Position numbers and translations under genes: made by a program. Below are positions 35,103 to 44,199 of a stretch of DNA of 64,000 nt, one piece after another. How positions within the stretch are numbered: position 1 is the stretch's first letter; each line of letters opens with the position of its first letter. Source of the DNA: Pseudomonadota bacterium (GTDB lineage Bacteria; Pseudomonadota; Alphaproteobacteria; Rhizobiales; Xanthobacteraceae). The notes beneath the pieces are model-generated. The model ran no database searches, was not told the DNA's origin, and saw only the letters and a program-made list of their open reading frames with translations. The stretch is from the NCBI GenBank assembly GCA_023404705.1, contig JAEYAU010000170.1, positions 1 to 64,000 of the forward strand, written 5' to 3'.

Positions 35103-37994
35103 ATGGACGATAAGACGAAGGCGCCGGTCGGCTACGGCCACGACCAGAAGGGCGCGGCCGGCGGCGAAGCCAAGAACGATGGCCGCGTGCATGTGGTGCA
35201 TGCGGAGGCCGAAGGCGCCGGCAAGACCGTGACGTTCATGCTTGATGGCCGCGAGGTCGCGGCGGGCGAGAACGAGACGATCTGGCAGGTCGCCAAGCGC
35301 CAGGGCACGGACATCCCGCATCTCTGCTACTCGCCCGAGCCCGGCTATCGGCCGGACGGCAATTGCCGCGCCTGCATGGTGGAGATCGAGGGCGAGCGCG
35401 TGCTCGCGGCGAGCTGCCTGCGCAAGCCGACGCAGGGCATGAAAGTCGTCACCGCGTCGGATCGCGCCAAGACGGCGCGTCGCATGGTGTTCGAGCTGCT
35501 GGTCTCGGATCAGCCGCAGCGCGAGACGCAGGCGCACGACCCGATCTCCAAGTTCTGGAGCTGGGCCGAGCGCATGGACGTGATCACGGGCCGCTTTCCG
35601 AAGGGCGAGCGGCCGGTCGCGGACCGCAGCCATCCCGCCATGGCCGTGAACCTCGATGCCTGCATCCACTGCAATCTCTGCGTCCGCGCGTGTCGCGAAG
35701 TGCAAGTGAACGACGTCATCGGCATGGCGGGCCGCGGTCACAACGAGAAGATCGTCTTCGACTTCGACGATCCGATGGGCGCGTCCACCTGCGTTGCCTG
35801 CGGTGAATGCGTGCAGGCCTGCCCGACGGGCGCGCTGATGCCCGCGACGCTGGTGAACGAAGAGAATGTCCGCACCGAGTTTCCGGACCGCAAGGTGGAC
35901 AGCGTCTGCCCCTATTGCGGCGTCGGCTGCCAGCTCACCTACAACATCAAGGACGACAAGCTGCTTTACGTGACGGGGCGCGAGGGCCCGGCGAACGAGA
36001 ACCGGCTCTGCGTGAAGGGCCGCTTCGGCTTCGACTACGTGCATCACAAGCATCGCCTGACGCAGCCGCTCATCCGCAAGGAGGGCGTGCCGAAGCATGC
36101 GAACGACCAGATCGATCCCGCCAATCCGTGGACGCATTTCCGTCCCGCCACATGGGAGGAGGCGCTCGAGAAGGCGGCCTCGGGCCTGAAGCAGATTCGC
36201 GATCGCGACGGCTCGAAGGCGCTCGCCGGCTTCGGCTCCGCCAAGGCCTCGAACGAGGAAGCGTATCTGTTCCAGAAGCTGGTGCGCGCCGGCTTCGGCA
36301 CCAACAATGTCGACCACTGCACGCGGCTCTGTCACGCGAGCTCGGTGGCGGCGCTGCTGGAAGGCGTCGGGTCGGGCGCCGTGACCGCCACCTTCAACGA
36401 GGTGAAGAATTCGGACGTCATCATCGTCATCGGCGCCAACCCGACCGAGAACCATCCGGTCGCCGCCACCTACTTCAAGCAGGCCGCGAAGCGCGGCGCC
36501 AAGCTCGTCATCATGGATCCGCGCGGCACCGCGATGAAGCGCCACGCCGCCTATATGATGCAGTTCAAGAACGGCACCGACGTGGCGATGCTCAACGCCA
36601 TGCTCAATGTGATCGTCACCGAGAAGCTGTACGACCAGCAATACGTGCAGACCTACACCGAGGGCTTCACGGGCTTCGCGGATCACATCAAGGACTTCAC
36701 GCCCGAGGAGATGGCGCCGATCTGCGGCATCCCGGCCGACACCTTGCGTGAGGTCGCGCGCGTCTATGCGCGCGCCGAGCGGGCGATCATCTTCTGGGGC
36801 ATGGGCGTGTCGCAGCACACCCACGGCACCGACAATGCGCGCTGCCTGATCGCGCTGGCGCTGCTCACCGGCCATGTGGGCCGGCCCGGCACCGGCCTGC
36901 ATCCGCTGCGCGGTCAGAACAACGTGCAGGGCGCTTCGGACGCCGGCCTGATCCCGATGTTCTTCCCGGACTACAAGTCGGTGGAGACGCCGGACATCCG
37001 CCTCAGGTTCGAGAAGGCCTGGGGCACCACGCTCAATCCGAAGAAGGGCCTCACGGTCGTCGAGATCATGAAGGCGATCGACGCGGACGAGATCAAGGGC
37101 ATGTACATCCTGGGCGAGAACCCGGCGATGTCGGACCCCGATCTCAACCACGCGCGTCACGCGCTGGCGCATCTCGAGCATCTCGTGGTGCAGGACCTGT
37201 TCCTCACCGAGACCGCGTGGCACGCGGACGTGGTGCTGCCCGCGTCGGCCTGGCCCGAGAAGGACGGCACCGTCACCAACACGAACCGTCAGGTGCAGAT
37301 CGGCCGCAAGGCGCTCCCTCTGCCGGGCGATGCCAAGCCCGACTGGTGGATCACGCAGGAGATCGCGCGCCGCATCGGCCTCGATTGGAACTACACGCAT
37401 CCGAGCGAGATCTTCACCGAGATGGCCTCGCTGATGCCGTCGCTCGACAACATCTCGTGGGAGCGCGTCGAGCGCGAGAGCTCGGTCACCTATCCGACCG
37501 ACGCGCCGGACAAGCCCGGGCACGACGTGGTGTTCGGCGACGGCTTTCCGCGACCGGGCGGCGTCGCCAGGCTGGTCGCCGCCAAGGTCACGCCGCCGGA
37601 CGAGCAGCCCGACGCCGAGTATCCGATGGTGCTCACCACGGGCCGGCAGCTCGAGCATTGGCACACGGGCGCGATGACGCGGCGCTCCGACACGCTCGAT
37701 GCGCTGGAGCCCGGCCCGACCGCCGGTCTCTCGCGCGGCACCATCGCGCGGCTCGGCATCACGGCCGGCGATCTCGTGCGCGTCACCACGCGGCGCGGCA
37801 CCGTCGATCTCACGGCACGCCAGGACGACGCGGTGCCGGACGGCGTCGTATTCATCCCCTTCGCCTATGTGGAGGCGGCCGCGAACCTGCTCACCAATCC
37901 GGCGCTCGATCCGTTCGGCAAGATCCCCGAGTTCAAGTATTGCGCCGCGCGGGTGGAAGCGATCGATCCGGCGACCAGGGTGGCCGCGGAGTAG
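35103..37994 (+). CDS. fdsA: NAD-dependent formate dehydrogenase alpha subunit (Mo/W-bisMGD)
   Basis: A 963-residue catalytic subunit. N-terminal NuoG-like [2Fe-2S] cysteines are C75, C88, C91 and C105. Two ferredoxin-type sets follow (C187-C190-C193-C197 and C230-C233-C236-C240), then the proximal cluster CPYCGVGC (269-276) with C303. The metal-ligand pair is C410-H411 in DHCTRLCHASSVA, as in cysteine-dependent formate dehydrogenases. The C-terminal MGD-binding domain (TTGRQLEHWHTGAMTRR) is complete. RBS GAGGGTGTG is just ahead of the ATG, 32 bp after the beta gene. No fdsC or fdsD follows. Confidence 0.95.
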   Translation: MDDKTKAPVGYGHDQKGAAGGEAKNDGRVHVVHAEAEGAGKTVTFMLDGREVAAGENETIWQVAKRQGTDIPHLCYSPEPGYRPDGNCRACMVEIEGERVLAASCLRKPTQGMKVVTASDRAKTARRMVFELLVSDQPQRETQAHDPISKFWSWAERMDVITGRFPKGERPVADRSHPAMAVNLDACIHCNLCVRACREVQVNDVIGMAGRGHNEKIVFDFDDPMGASTCVACGECVQACPTGALMPATLVNEENVRTEFPDRKVDSVCPYCGVGCQLTYNIKDDKLLYVTGREGPANENRLCVKGRFGFDYVHHKHRLTQPLIRKEGVPKHANDQIDPANPWTHFRPATWEEALEKAASGLKQIRDRDGSKALAGFGSAKASNEEAYLFQKLVRAGFGTNNVDHCTRLCHASSVAALLEGVGSGAVTATFNEVKNSDVIIVIGANPTENHPVAATYFKQAAKRGAKLVIMDPRGTAMKRHAAYMMQFKNGTDVAMLNAMLNVIVTEKLYDQQYVQTYTEGFTGFADHIKDFTPEEMAPICGIPADTLREVARVYARAERAIIFWGMGVSQHTHGTDNARCLIALALLTGHVGRPGTGLHPLRGQNNVQGASDAGLIPMFFPDYKSVETPDIRLRFEKAWGTTLNPKKGLTVVEIMKAIDADEIKGMYILGENPAMSDPDLNHARHALAHLEHLVVQDLFLTETAWHADVVLPASAWPEKDGTVTNTNRQVQIGRKALPLPGDAKPDWWITQEIARRIGLDWNYTHPSEIFTEMASLMPSLDNISWERVERESSVTYPTDAPDKPGHDVVFGDGFPRPGGVARLVAAKVTPPDEQPDAEYPMVLTTGRQLEHWHTGAMTRRSDTLDALEPGPTAGLSRGTIARLGITAGDLVRVTTRRGTVDLTARQDDAVPDGVVFIPFAYVEAAANLLTNPALDPFGKIPEFKYCAARVEAIDPATRVAAE

Positions 37995-38007
37995 GGGAGT
38001 CGGCTTC

Positions 38008-38168
38008 GTAGGGTGGGCATCGCGCGGCTCGGCGCCTCCACACCTATATGCGTTTCTGACGCGATGCCCACGCGTGCTGACTCGCGAGTCAGAACCGCGT
38101 GGGCAAAATCGCATTCGAGCCGACATGCGGCGCGGCCATGCCGAGCACGGCGATTTTGCCCACCCTAC
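38008..38168. repeat. Dispersed palindromic element, GTAGGGTGGGC type (copy 1)
   Basis: The ends are GTAGGGTGGGCAT and TTTTGCCCACCCTAC. Inside are further inverted arms (GATGCCCACGCG and CGCGTGGGCAAAATCGC). The same design recurs at 44196-44357. It follows the formate dehydrogenase stop codon by 13 bp and may end that transcript. Bases 38169-38422 hold no gene; a small hairpin CAGGAG-ACC-CTCCTG sits at 38380-38394, ahead of the next gene. Confidence 0.75.
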
Positions 38169-38422
38169 GAACCGGCGCTCGCGCGCCGTCGTCGGCAGGC
38201 ACGATCCCTGCGTCTCTCCGGTGTCGTGGTATGTCGCGGTGTGAGCGGATTTCACCGCCGCGCACGTGTGCGGCTCGCTATCGAGGCGAGCCATGTGGGC
38301 GCCCGAGGATGCCCTTGATCGAGCAGCACAATCGCGACCGCGTGGCGGAGCCGACCGGGTTCGGATAGAATGCTCATGTCAGGAGACCCTCCTGGGGGGA
38401 GGGACTTCTTGAGGGTCTGACA

Positions 38423-38770
38423 ATGGATAGGTTCATTGCGCGGGAAAACATCCGCCACTTTTGCGAGATGCTTTCCTCGAACGTCGAGCCTCAGGTGCGA
38501 TCGAACGTGCACGTGCTGTTGACACGAGAAGAGGACAAGCTCGGCAGGGACCTGGAGACTCTCGTCGCCATCGAGAAGCACGTTGCGGAGTGCGCGCGGC
38601 GGATCGAGGCTCAGAATGGCCGCGTGCGCGCGATGCAAGCGGATGGTCATCTCGATCTCGGACAAGCGCAGGCGCTGCTGGATGGAATGTTAGAGAGCCA
38701 GCGGCTCCTCCTCACTTACCATCAGCACGTCGTTCGGGAAATCGACCGCAATCGCCTCTTGGACAGGTGA
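38423..38770 (+). CDS. Small conserved-type hypothetical protein
   Basis: A 115-residue, predominantly helical, charged protein: ENIRHFCEMLSSNVEPQVRS at the N terminus, then amphipathic helices around LVAIEKHVAECARRIEAQNG and ALLDGMLESQRLLLTYHQHV. No signal peptide, membrane segment or catalytic motif. RBS GAGGG precedes the ATG by 9 nt. It looks like the short orphan proteins common in Bradyrhizobium-type genomes. No function can be assigned; a coiled-coil or adaptor role would be speculation. Confidence 0.65.
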   Translation: MDRFIARENIRHFCEMLSSNVEPQVRSNVHVLLTREEDKLGRDLETLVAIEKHVAECARRIEAQNGRVRAMQADGHLDLGQAQALLDGMLESQRLLLTYHQHVVREIDRNRLLDR

Positions 38771-38778
38771 GCGCAGCC

Positions 38779-38970
38779 TCACGTCAGGGCATTGCCGATC
38801 CAATCTCGCCAATGCGTCGGCTGCACGTCGACCCAATGCCTGGACGCCGCGTCAATCCAGCCGCCCGGAACGCGGCGGCACGGAAATACGAGCGCGTGCT
38901 CGCCATCCTCGTTGATCACGGCAAGCTCGAGATCACGGTCGAATGGGGCCGATGAGATCAGCTGCCACAT
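38779..38970 (-). CDS. Small conserved-type hypothetical protein (WQLISSAPFDRDLELAVI family)
   Basis: A 63-residue protein beginning MWQLISSAPFDRDLELAVIN, with VFPCRRVPGGWIDA and PTHWRDW later. Tryptophan and aromatic content is high for its length. I recall the same pattern as a recurrent short protein family in rhizobial genomes, of unknown role. It is convergent with the 115-residue gene, 8 bp apart. An FNR/FixK-like box lies 35 bp upstream of its start. Confidence 0.6.
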   Translation of the reverse strand: MWQLISSAPFDRDLELAVINEDGEHALVFPCRRVPGGWIDAASRHWVDVQPTHWRDWIGNALT

Positions 38971-39004
38971 GACGGATTCGACGCACGCGTCTGCTCCCGG
39001 AGCA

Positions 39005-39018
39005 CTGATCTAAGTCAA
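39005..39018. promoter_or_regulatory. FNR/FixK-type box candidate
   Basis: CTGATCTAAGTCAA matches 8 of 10 fixed positions of the TTGAT-N4-ATCAA consensus. It lies upstream of the 63-residue gene (minus strand) and 112 bp before the DHODH-like gene (plus strand), so it could give oxygen control to either. One mismatch is in each half-site. Confidence 0.3.
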
Positions 39019-39129
39019 CGCCATCCACTTGGGGCGGGTGCTTGCCGAGGCGCTTCCCCATATGCTTTCAATACGAGCCGGGCCCTGAAACGCTGGTTCG
39101 GCAGTCGAAACAAACGTTTAGCGACCCGA

Positions 39130-40182
39130 ATGAGCGACAGGCTCGCGACCCGCATCGGCAGTGTGCGACTGAAGAACCCGATCATCGCGGCGGCGGCCGA
39201 GCATCTGATCGAAGCCGACGGCGTGCGGGCTGCATTGCGCGCGGGCGTCGGCGCCGTGGTCGTGAAGTCGATCAACGAGCTCGCGGCCGGCAAGGATCAG
39301 CTGCAGCGCGCCGAATACATGGTGCTCGACGAGCACTGGCGCCCGGTGCCGTGGAACACCGACGCACCCGCGAGCGTCACCATCGCGTGCCGTTCGGGCC
39401 TGACGCCGCAGTCCTTCGCGGCGTGGCTCGACCAGACCGCGCGGCTCGATCGCGAGGCGCGCGATCACGATGCCTATGCGATCGCGAGCCTGATCCTCGC
39501 GGATCTCGATGAAGCCATGACCATGGCAAAGCAGGTGGAAGCCGCGGGCATCCGCGTGCTCGAGTTCAATATCGGCACGCCCTACGCCAAGGAGGCGAAG
39601 GGCGTGGTCGCGACCGAGCTCGATCCGGTGCGCATCACGGCGATCGTCTCGGCCATGCGCCGTGCGGTGTCGCTGCCGCTGTGGATCAAGATCACGGGCC
39701 AGAGCGAGCGCGTACCGGAGCTCGCGCGCGCCGCTTTCGCGGCGGGCGCGGACTCGGTCGTGATGGCGGGGCGCCTGCTCGGCTTCGTGCCGGACCTCGA
39801 CACGCTCGAACCGATGCTCGGCACCAGCCTCGGCGTCGGGGGCTTCTGGAATCTGCCGCTCACCTGTCATTGGCTGGCGGTGTCGCGCGCCGCGCTCGGC
39901 CCGCAGCATCCGCTGATCGGCATCAATGGCGCGCAGAGCGGCCACGACGTCGCGCGCATGATGCTCGCGGGCGCCTCGGCGGTCGCGATCGCCTCGCCCG
40001 TGATGCTGCGCGGCTTCTCGCTGCTGAGCGACGCGATCGACGAGCTCGCGCGCTATCTCGACACGAAGAGCCTGCGCGCCGAGGAGCTGATCGGCCGCGC
40101 CGCCGACCAGCGCAAGACCTTCGCGCAGATGCCGCTCAAGCCAGACAACTGGCGGCGCTATGTGCCGCCGCTCGATTCATAA
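39130..40182 (+). CDS. Dihydroorotate dehydrogenase-like flavoprotein
   Basis: A 350-residue FMN TIM-barrel protein of the class 1 DHODH/dihydropyrimidine dehydrogenase C-terminal type. Marks are IGSVRLKNPIIAAAAEHL at the N terminus, EFNIGTPYAKEA in mid barrel, LPLWIKITGQSERV, and the phosphate-binding end GINGAQSGHDVARMMLAGAS. No Fe-S domain is present. It sits alone with a Bug-type receptor 11 bp downstream, away from pyrimidine genes, so a catabolic oxidoreductase role is more likely than uridylate synthesis. Confidence 0.8.
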   Translation: MSDRLATRIGSVRLKNPIIAAAAEHLIEADGVRAALRAGVGAVVVKSINELAAGKDQLQRAEYMVLDEHWRPVPWNTDAPASVTIACRSGLTPQSFAAWLDQTARLDREARDHDAYAIASLILADLDEAMTMAKQVEAAGIRVLEFNIGTPYAKEAKGVVATELDPVRITAIVSAMRRAVSLPLWIKITGQSERVPELARAAFAAGADSVVMAGRLLGFVPDLDTLEPMLGTSLGVGGFWNLPLTCHWLAVSRAALGPQHPLIGINGAQSGHDVARMMLAGASAVAIASPVMLRGFSLLSDAIDELARYLDTKSLRAEELIGRAADQRKTFAQMPLKPDNWRRYVPPLDS

Positions 40183-40193
40183 GGAGGATTTCG

Positions 40194-41168
40194 ATGCGCA
40201 GGATGTTGCTTGTCGCCGCGCTTGGATTGTTTGCTGCGGCCCCTTCGGCGCTCGCGCCCGCGCAGGCGCAGAGCTGGCCGACGCGACCCGTCACCGTGGT
40301 GGTGCCGTTCACGGCCGGCACCACATCCGACGTGATCGCCCGCGCGGTGTTCGAGAAGGTCGGCAGCGCGCTCGGCCAGCAGTTCGTGATCGACAATCGC
40401 GGCGGCGCCGGCGGCAATATCGGCGCCGCCATGGTCGCGAAGGCGGCTCCCGACGGCTACACGCTGCTGCTCGCGACCACCGGGCCAGCCGCCACCAACA
40501 AGCTGATGTACAAGAATCTGACCTTCGATCCGCAAAAGGACCTCGTGCCGATCGCGCTGATCGGCAAGGCGCCGATTCTGGTCGTGGCGCGGCCCGAGGC
40601 GCCCGTGCGGGATCTGAAGGGACTGGTCGAATACGCCAAGGCCAATCCCGACAAGCTCAATATCGGCTTCCCGGGCAACGGCACGCTCGGTCACATCACG
40701 GGCGTGCTGCTGCAGCAGCGCGCCGACGTGAAGTTCGGGCAGGTGCAGTATCGCGGCAGCGCGCCGATCATGACGGATCTGCTCGGCGGCCACATCGATG
40801 TCGCGATGGACTCGATGGCTGCCTATGTGCCGAACGTGAAGGAAGGCAAGCTGCGCGCGCTCGCGATCGCGGGCGGCAAGCGCTGGTCGGGCCTGCCCGA
40901 CGTGCCGACCGCGTCGGAGTCGGGCCTGCCGGGCTTCGAAGCGAGCGTCTGGTACGTCGTGATGGCGCCCGCCGGCACGCCGCGCGAGATCGTCGCGAAG
41001 CTGAATGGCGAAGTGAATGCTTATCTCAAGACGCCGCAGGCCATCGAGATGTTCGACAAGCTCGGCATCCAGCTCGAAGGCGGCACCGATGCGGATGCGG
41101 CCGCGTTCATCGCGGCCGAGATCGCGAAGTGGGAGCCGATCGTGAAGGCCGCGAAGATCGAGTTTTGA
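40194..41168 (+). CDS. Bug/TctC-family periplasmic substrate-binding protein
   Basis: A 324-residue receptor. A signal peptide covers residues 1-25 (APAQAQ cleavage). The mature start SWPTRPVTVVVPFTAGTTSDVIAR and NRGGAGGNIGAAMVAKAAPDGYTLLL are the standard family segments; DVPTASESGLPGFEASVWY is the C-lobe signature. RBS AAGGAGG precedes the ATG, in the end of the DHODH-like gene region (11 bp gap). No cognate TctA/TctB is adjacent, so it must use a transporter elsewhere or act as a sensor. Confidence 0.9.
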   Translation: MRRMLLVAALGLFAAAPSALAPAQAQSWPTRPVTVVVPFTAGTTSDVIARAVFEKVGSALGQQFVIDNRGGAGGNIGAAMVAKAAPDGYTLLLATTGPAATNKLMYKNLTFDPQKDLVPIALIGKAPILVVARPEAPVRDLKGLVEYAKANPDKLNIGFPGNGTLGHITGVLLQQRADVKFGQVQYRGSAPIMTDLLGGHIDVAMDSMAAYVPNVKEGKLRALAIAGGKRWSGLPDVPTASESGLPGFEASVWYVVMAPAGTPREIVAKLNGEVNAYLKTPQAIEMFDKLGIQLEGGTDADAAAFIAAEIAKWEPIVKAAKIEF

Positions 41169-41171
41169 GAT

Positions 41172-41984
41172 TCAGAACCGGAAATTCACGCCCGCGCGCG
41201 CGATGTGCGCGGTGAGGTCGGTGGTGGTGCTGATGGCGTGGACATATCCGCCCGGCTGGGTCACCAATCCGGACGCCGTGATCGAGCCGAAGTCGAGGTA
41301 GAGATATTCGGCCTTGACGCTCCAATTGCGCGCGAAGGCCCATTCGAAGCCGCCGCCGATGGTCCAGCCCGTCCGGGTTTCGGAGGCACGCCAGGCACCA
41401 GTGGCGGGGCCGTTGACGTTCGTGTCGACGTAGCTGTGGCTGGCCTCGACATTGGTGACCGCCAAGCCGCCGGTCGCGAACAACAGCGCATTCCCGAAGG
41501 CCCAGCCGATGCGCCCGCGCGCCGTGAACAGCCAGTCGGTGTCCAGCGCGCTCGCGACCGTATAGACCGTGCCGCCCGGGACCGCCAAACCGCCGGTGAC
41601 CGTGAGCTGGCTCACCGCGCGGGAGCCGCCCACGTCGAAGGCGCCGACATCGAGCTCGGCGCCGAGTACCAGGCTGTTGATCTGCCAGTTGTAGCCGGCC
41701 TGCACGCCGCCCGTGAATCCGGTGCGCGACATGGAGCCGGTGCCGGCCGCCGCGACCGGCGCCGCGATGCCCGGCGAAGCGCCGGCGCAGAAATAGGCCG
41801 GAGGAGAGACCAGTCCGGCGCACGGAATGCTCGTCGCGACGTCCGAATGACCTCGCGCCGCGCCCGCATTGAGGCCGACGTAGAAGCCGGTCCAGTTGGT
41901 GACCGGCTGTGCCTGCGCGGCGGCCGTGAGCGCGACCGTCGAGACAGAGGCGAGAGCAAGGGCAATGTGAGACGCACGCGTCAT
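41172..41984 (-). CDS. Outer-membrane beta-barrel protein (Omp25/31-like porin family)
   Basis: A 270-residue protein from the ATG at 41984. The signal peptide is residues 1-25 (ALASVSTVALTAAAQAQ). The barrel starts with the family strand NWTGFYVGLNAGAARG; alternating strands recur, including GWTIGGGFEWAFARNWSVKAEYLYLDFG. The C terminus ends in phenylalanine (AHIARAGVNFRF), the outer-membrane insertion signature. Similar barrels are abundant in rhizobia. Convergent with the Bug gene, 3 bp apart. Confidence 0.88.
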   Translation of the reverse strand: MTRASHIALALASVSTVALTAAAQAQPVTNWTGFYVGLNAGAARGHSDVATSIPCAGLVSPPAYFCAGASPGIAAPVAAAGTGSMSRTGFTGGVQAGYNWQINSLVLGAELDVGAFDVGGSRAVSQLTVTGGLAVPGGTVYTVASALDTDWLFTARGRIGWAFGNALLFATGGLAVTNVEASHSYVDTNVNGPATGAWRASETRTGWTIGGGFEWAFARNWSVKAEYLYLDFGSITASGLVTQPGGYVHAISTTTDLTAHIARAGVNFRF

Positions 41985-42169
41985 CGAGACCCCCCAAGAC
42001 GCGAATCGAAGGCGCCTGCAGGATAAGGCGGCCATGCCGCTGCGGAAGCTTCCAGCGCCGTGGTGGATCACACAATGGGCGATTAATCATCAGCGTTGCA
42101 GCGTTGCCACATACACGTGCGTGTAAGTTGGACTGTCGGGCAACACTGCGCGGATGGAAGCTCGGACGG

Positions 42170-43567
42170 TCACGGTTTCCCGGTTTCGGCCAGCAGCAGC
42201 GCCTTGAGCTGGGCGCGGTTCACCTTGCCGTTCACGCCGCGGGGAATGGCCTGCAGCGCGAACACGCGGATCGGATGCGCGATGCCGCGCATGCGTGCGA
42301 TCGTCTCGAGCGCCTCGGCGCGCGCCTCCTTGCCGTCGACCACGCCAACCCAGATCTGCGGCGCAGCGCCGCTCGGCTCCATCAGCACGGCCGCCGCGTC
42401 GCTCGTATCCCATTCGAGGCGCAGCAGGTGCTCGACTTCGTGCGCGGGCGAGATCGCGCGCGTGCGAGCCGCGCGAACCGTCGACGGATCGACCTCCGCG
42501 GCGCGCCCCAGCACGTAGAGCCGGCCGTCGGGCTCCTGCCATCCGATGTCGCCGAGATCGATCCAGGCGTCGCCCTGTCGCACTCTCACATGGCCGGCCG
42601 TACCATCCGTGCACGGATGCCCCTGGGCGTCGGCCACGCTCACCTGCACGCCGGGCAGCACGTAGCCCGCAAGCCCCGGATCGTCGAGCAGCACTTGCGC
42701 ATGCGCCTCGGCGATCACGCCGGTTTCGGACGCGCCATAGCGGCAAAGCACGTCGCGGCACAAATGCATCATCGCGGCCTCGAGAAGCGCGCGCGTGACG
42801 AGGCCGCCTCCGACCCAGACAGTGTGCAGGCTCGCGAGATGCGCGCGCGTCCTGCGCGCGACGCGCGTGAGCGCCACGAGCTGCTCCGGTGACACCACCG
42901 CGGCGTTGATCGCGAAGAGGTCCGCCATGCGCAGCGCCTGATGCGGCGACTCGGCGAAGCATACGGTGCGCGCCAGCGCGAGGGCCGCGCAGGCGGCCGT
43001 GAAGCCGAAGCTGGAGCCGAGGCCCGGCATGCACAGGAGCGAGCGCCAATCCGCGTACTGGAAGCTCTGCACGCGCTGGCCGATGTCCGCGATGTGATGG
43101 CCGATCAGCTTCGGGGCGCCGGTCGAGCCCGAGGTGAGGCTCAGGCGGCAGACATCCGTCGCCCCGGCGAAGCCGGCCGGCAGCGTGCCTTCGACCGGCG
43201 CGCCGAACCAGGCGTCGGTCACCTCGATCAGCCGATGTCCGGAGACGACGAAACGCGCCGCGTCCTGGTCGCCGAGCACGACCGAGGGACGAACGCCGTC
43301 GAGTCCGGGCTGCCCATGCACCAACGAAATCGACGGAAGCCCCAGCCGAAACAGCGCGAGCGAAAGCGTCATGTCGCGGATCGGATTCTTCAGCATCAGC
43401 GCAACCGGCGCATCGCGCGGCAAGCCGAGCTGGTGCAGGCGCCGTGCGCACATCTCGAGCGCAAAACCGAGCATGCCGTAAGTGATGGCGCGGTCCTCCA
43501 TCACCATGGCGGGCGTCTCGGGTCGCGTCCGCGTGTGGAAGAGGATGTGCTCGAACCAGTTGTTCAT
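42170..43567 (-). CDS. AMP-dependent acyl/aryl-CoA synthetase-like ligase
   Basis: A 465-residue ANL-superfamily enzyme, a little shorter than usual. The ATP loop is SLTSGSTGAPKLIGH, the A5 motif YGASETGVIAE, the hinge VLGRAAEVD, and the C-terminal catalytic lysine is in GVNGKVNRAQLK. N-terminal NNWFEHILFHTRTRPETPA is standard. The ATG at 43567 is preferred over one at 43651. It activates a carboxylate as acyl-AMP, then probably as a CoA thioester. Divergent from Lrp/AsnC, likely its regulator. Substrate unknown. Confidence 0.85.
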   Translation of the reverse strand: MNNWFEHILFHTRTRPETPAMVMEDRAITYGMLGFALEMCARRLHQLGLPRDAPVALMLKNPIRDMTLSLALFRLGLPSISLVHGQPGLDGVRPSVVLGDQDAARFVVSGHRLIEVTDAWFGAPVEGTLPAGFAGATDVCRLSLTSGSTGAPKLIGHHIADIGQRVQSFQYADWRSLLCMPGLGSSFGFTAACAALALARTVCFAESPHQALRMADLFAINAAVVSPEQLVALTRVARRTRAHLASLHTVWVGGGLVTRALLEAAMMHLCRDVLCRYGASETGVIAEAHAQVLLDDPGLAGYVLPGVQVSVADAQGHPCTDGTAGHVRVRQGDAWIDLGDIGWQEPDGRLYVLGRAAEVDPSTVRAARTRAISPAHEVEHLLRLEWDTSDAAAVLMEPSGAAPQIWVGVVDGKEARAEALETIARMRGIAHPIRVFALQAIPRGVNGKVNRAQLKALLLAETGKP

Positions 43568-43600
43568 GGCGCTTTGCCTCGGGCGCTCGCCTGCGCAGTG

Positions 43601-43664
43601 TCCAGGAAAAGCGAATGGCCGGCAACGTGGCGGGCCCTGTGCCGGCTCCATTCGGTCTCCTGGA
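43601..43664. promoter_or_regulatory. Interrupted dyad in the ligase/Lrp divergent space
   Basis: TCCAGGA (43601-43607) and TCCTGGA (43658-43664) are perfect inverse copies, with an inner GGCCGG/GCCGGC pair at 43617-43622 and 43641-43646. Spaced half-sites suit an oligomeric Lrp/AsnC protein wrapping the promoter. Confidence 0.35.
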
Positions 43665-43716
43665 TCACAAATGAACGCTGGACCCGCGCAACCCCGTAGG
43701 CCATTTTCGGTCGGCT

Positions 43717-44199
43717 ATGCACAAGCTCGACGACACAGACCGCCAGCTCCTCGCGCTGCTCCAGGAGGATGACCGCCTCTCGCTCGCCGAGCTCGGCAAG
43801 CGGATCGGCATTCCGGCGTCCACCATCAATGACCGCATCAAGCGGCTCTCCCGCAACGGCGTGATCGCCGGCTTCCAGGCGCGCGTCGCGCCGGAGGCGC
43901 TCGGGCTCAACCTCCTCGCCTTCATGATGGTGAGCTGGAGCAATCCGAAGGTCGAGACCGAGTTTCTGGCGCGCATCAAGGCGTCGCCCGCGGTGCTCGA
44001 GTGTCACCACATCACGGGCGCCTGGAACTACCTGCTCAAGGTGCGGGTCGGCACCACGCGTGACCTCGAGCGCTTCCTGGCGGACACGATCAAGGGCGTC
44101 GACGGCGTCGAGCGCACCGAGACGCTGATCGTGCTCTCCTCCGCAAAGGAGACATCGGTGGTGATGCTGCCGGGGGAACGTACGTCGTCATCTTCGTAG
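43717..44199 (+). CDS. Lrp/AsnC-family transcriptional regulator
   Basis: A 160-residue feast/famine regulator. HTH at about 5-55 (DDTDRQLLALLQEDDRLSLA, GIPASTINDRIKRLSRNGVI); RAM/AsnC effector domain afterwards (LAFMMVSWSNPKVETEFLA, GAWNYLLKVRVGTTRDLERF). Its stop codon TAG (44197-44199) lies inside the left end of a dispersed repeat. Divergent from the ligase gene, so probably its regulator. Confidence 0.9.
   Translation: MHKLDDTDRQLLALLQEDDRLSLAELGKRIGIPASTINDRIKRLSRNGVIAGFQARVAPEALGLNLLAFMMVSWSNPKVETEFLARIKASPAVLECHHITGAWNYLLKVRVGTTRDLERFLADTIKGVDGVERTETLIVLSSAKETSVVMLPGERTSSSS

Noticed and set aside
38252..38665. 137-residue minus-strand frame over the 115-residue orphan
   Set aside because: The plus-strand frame has a ribosome site and a natural helical composition; the minus frame lacks both.
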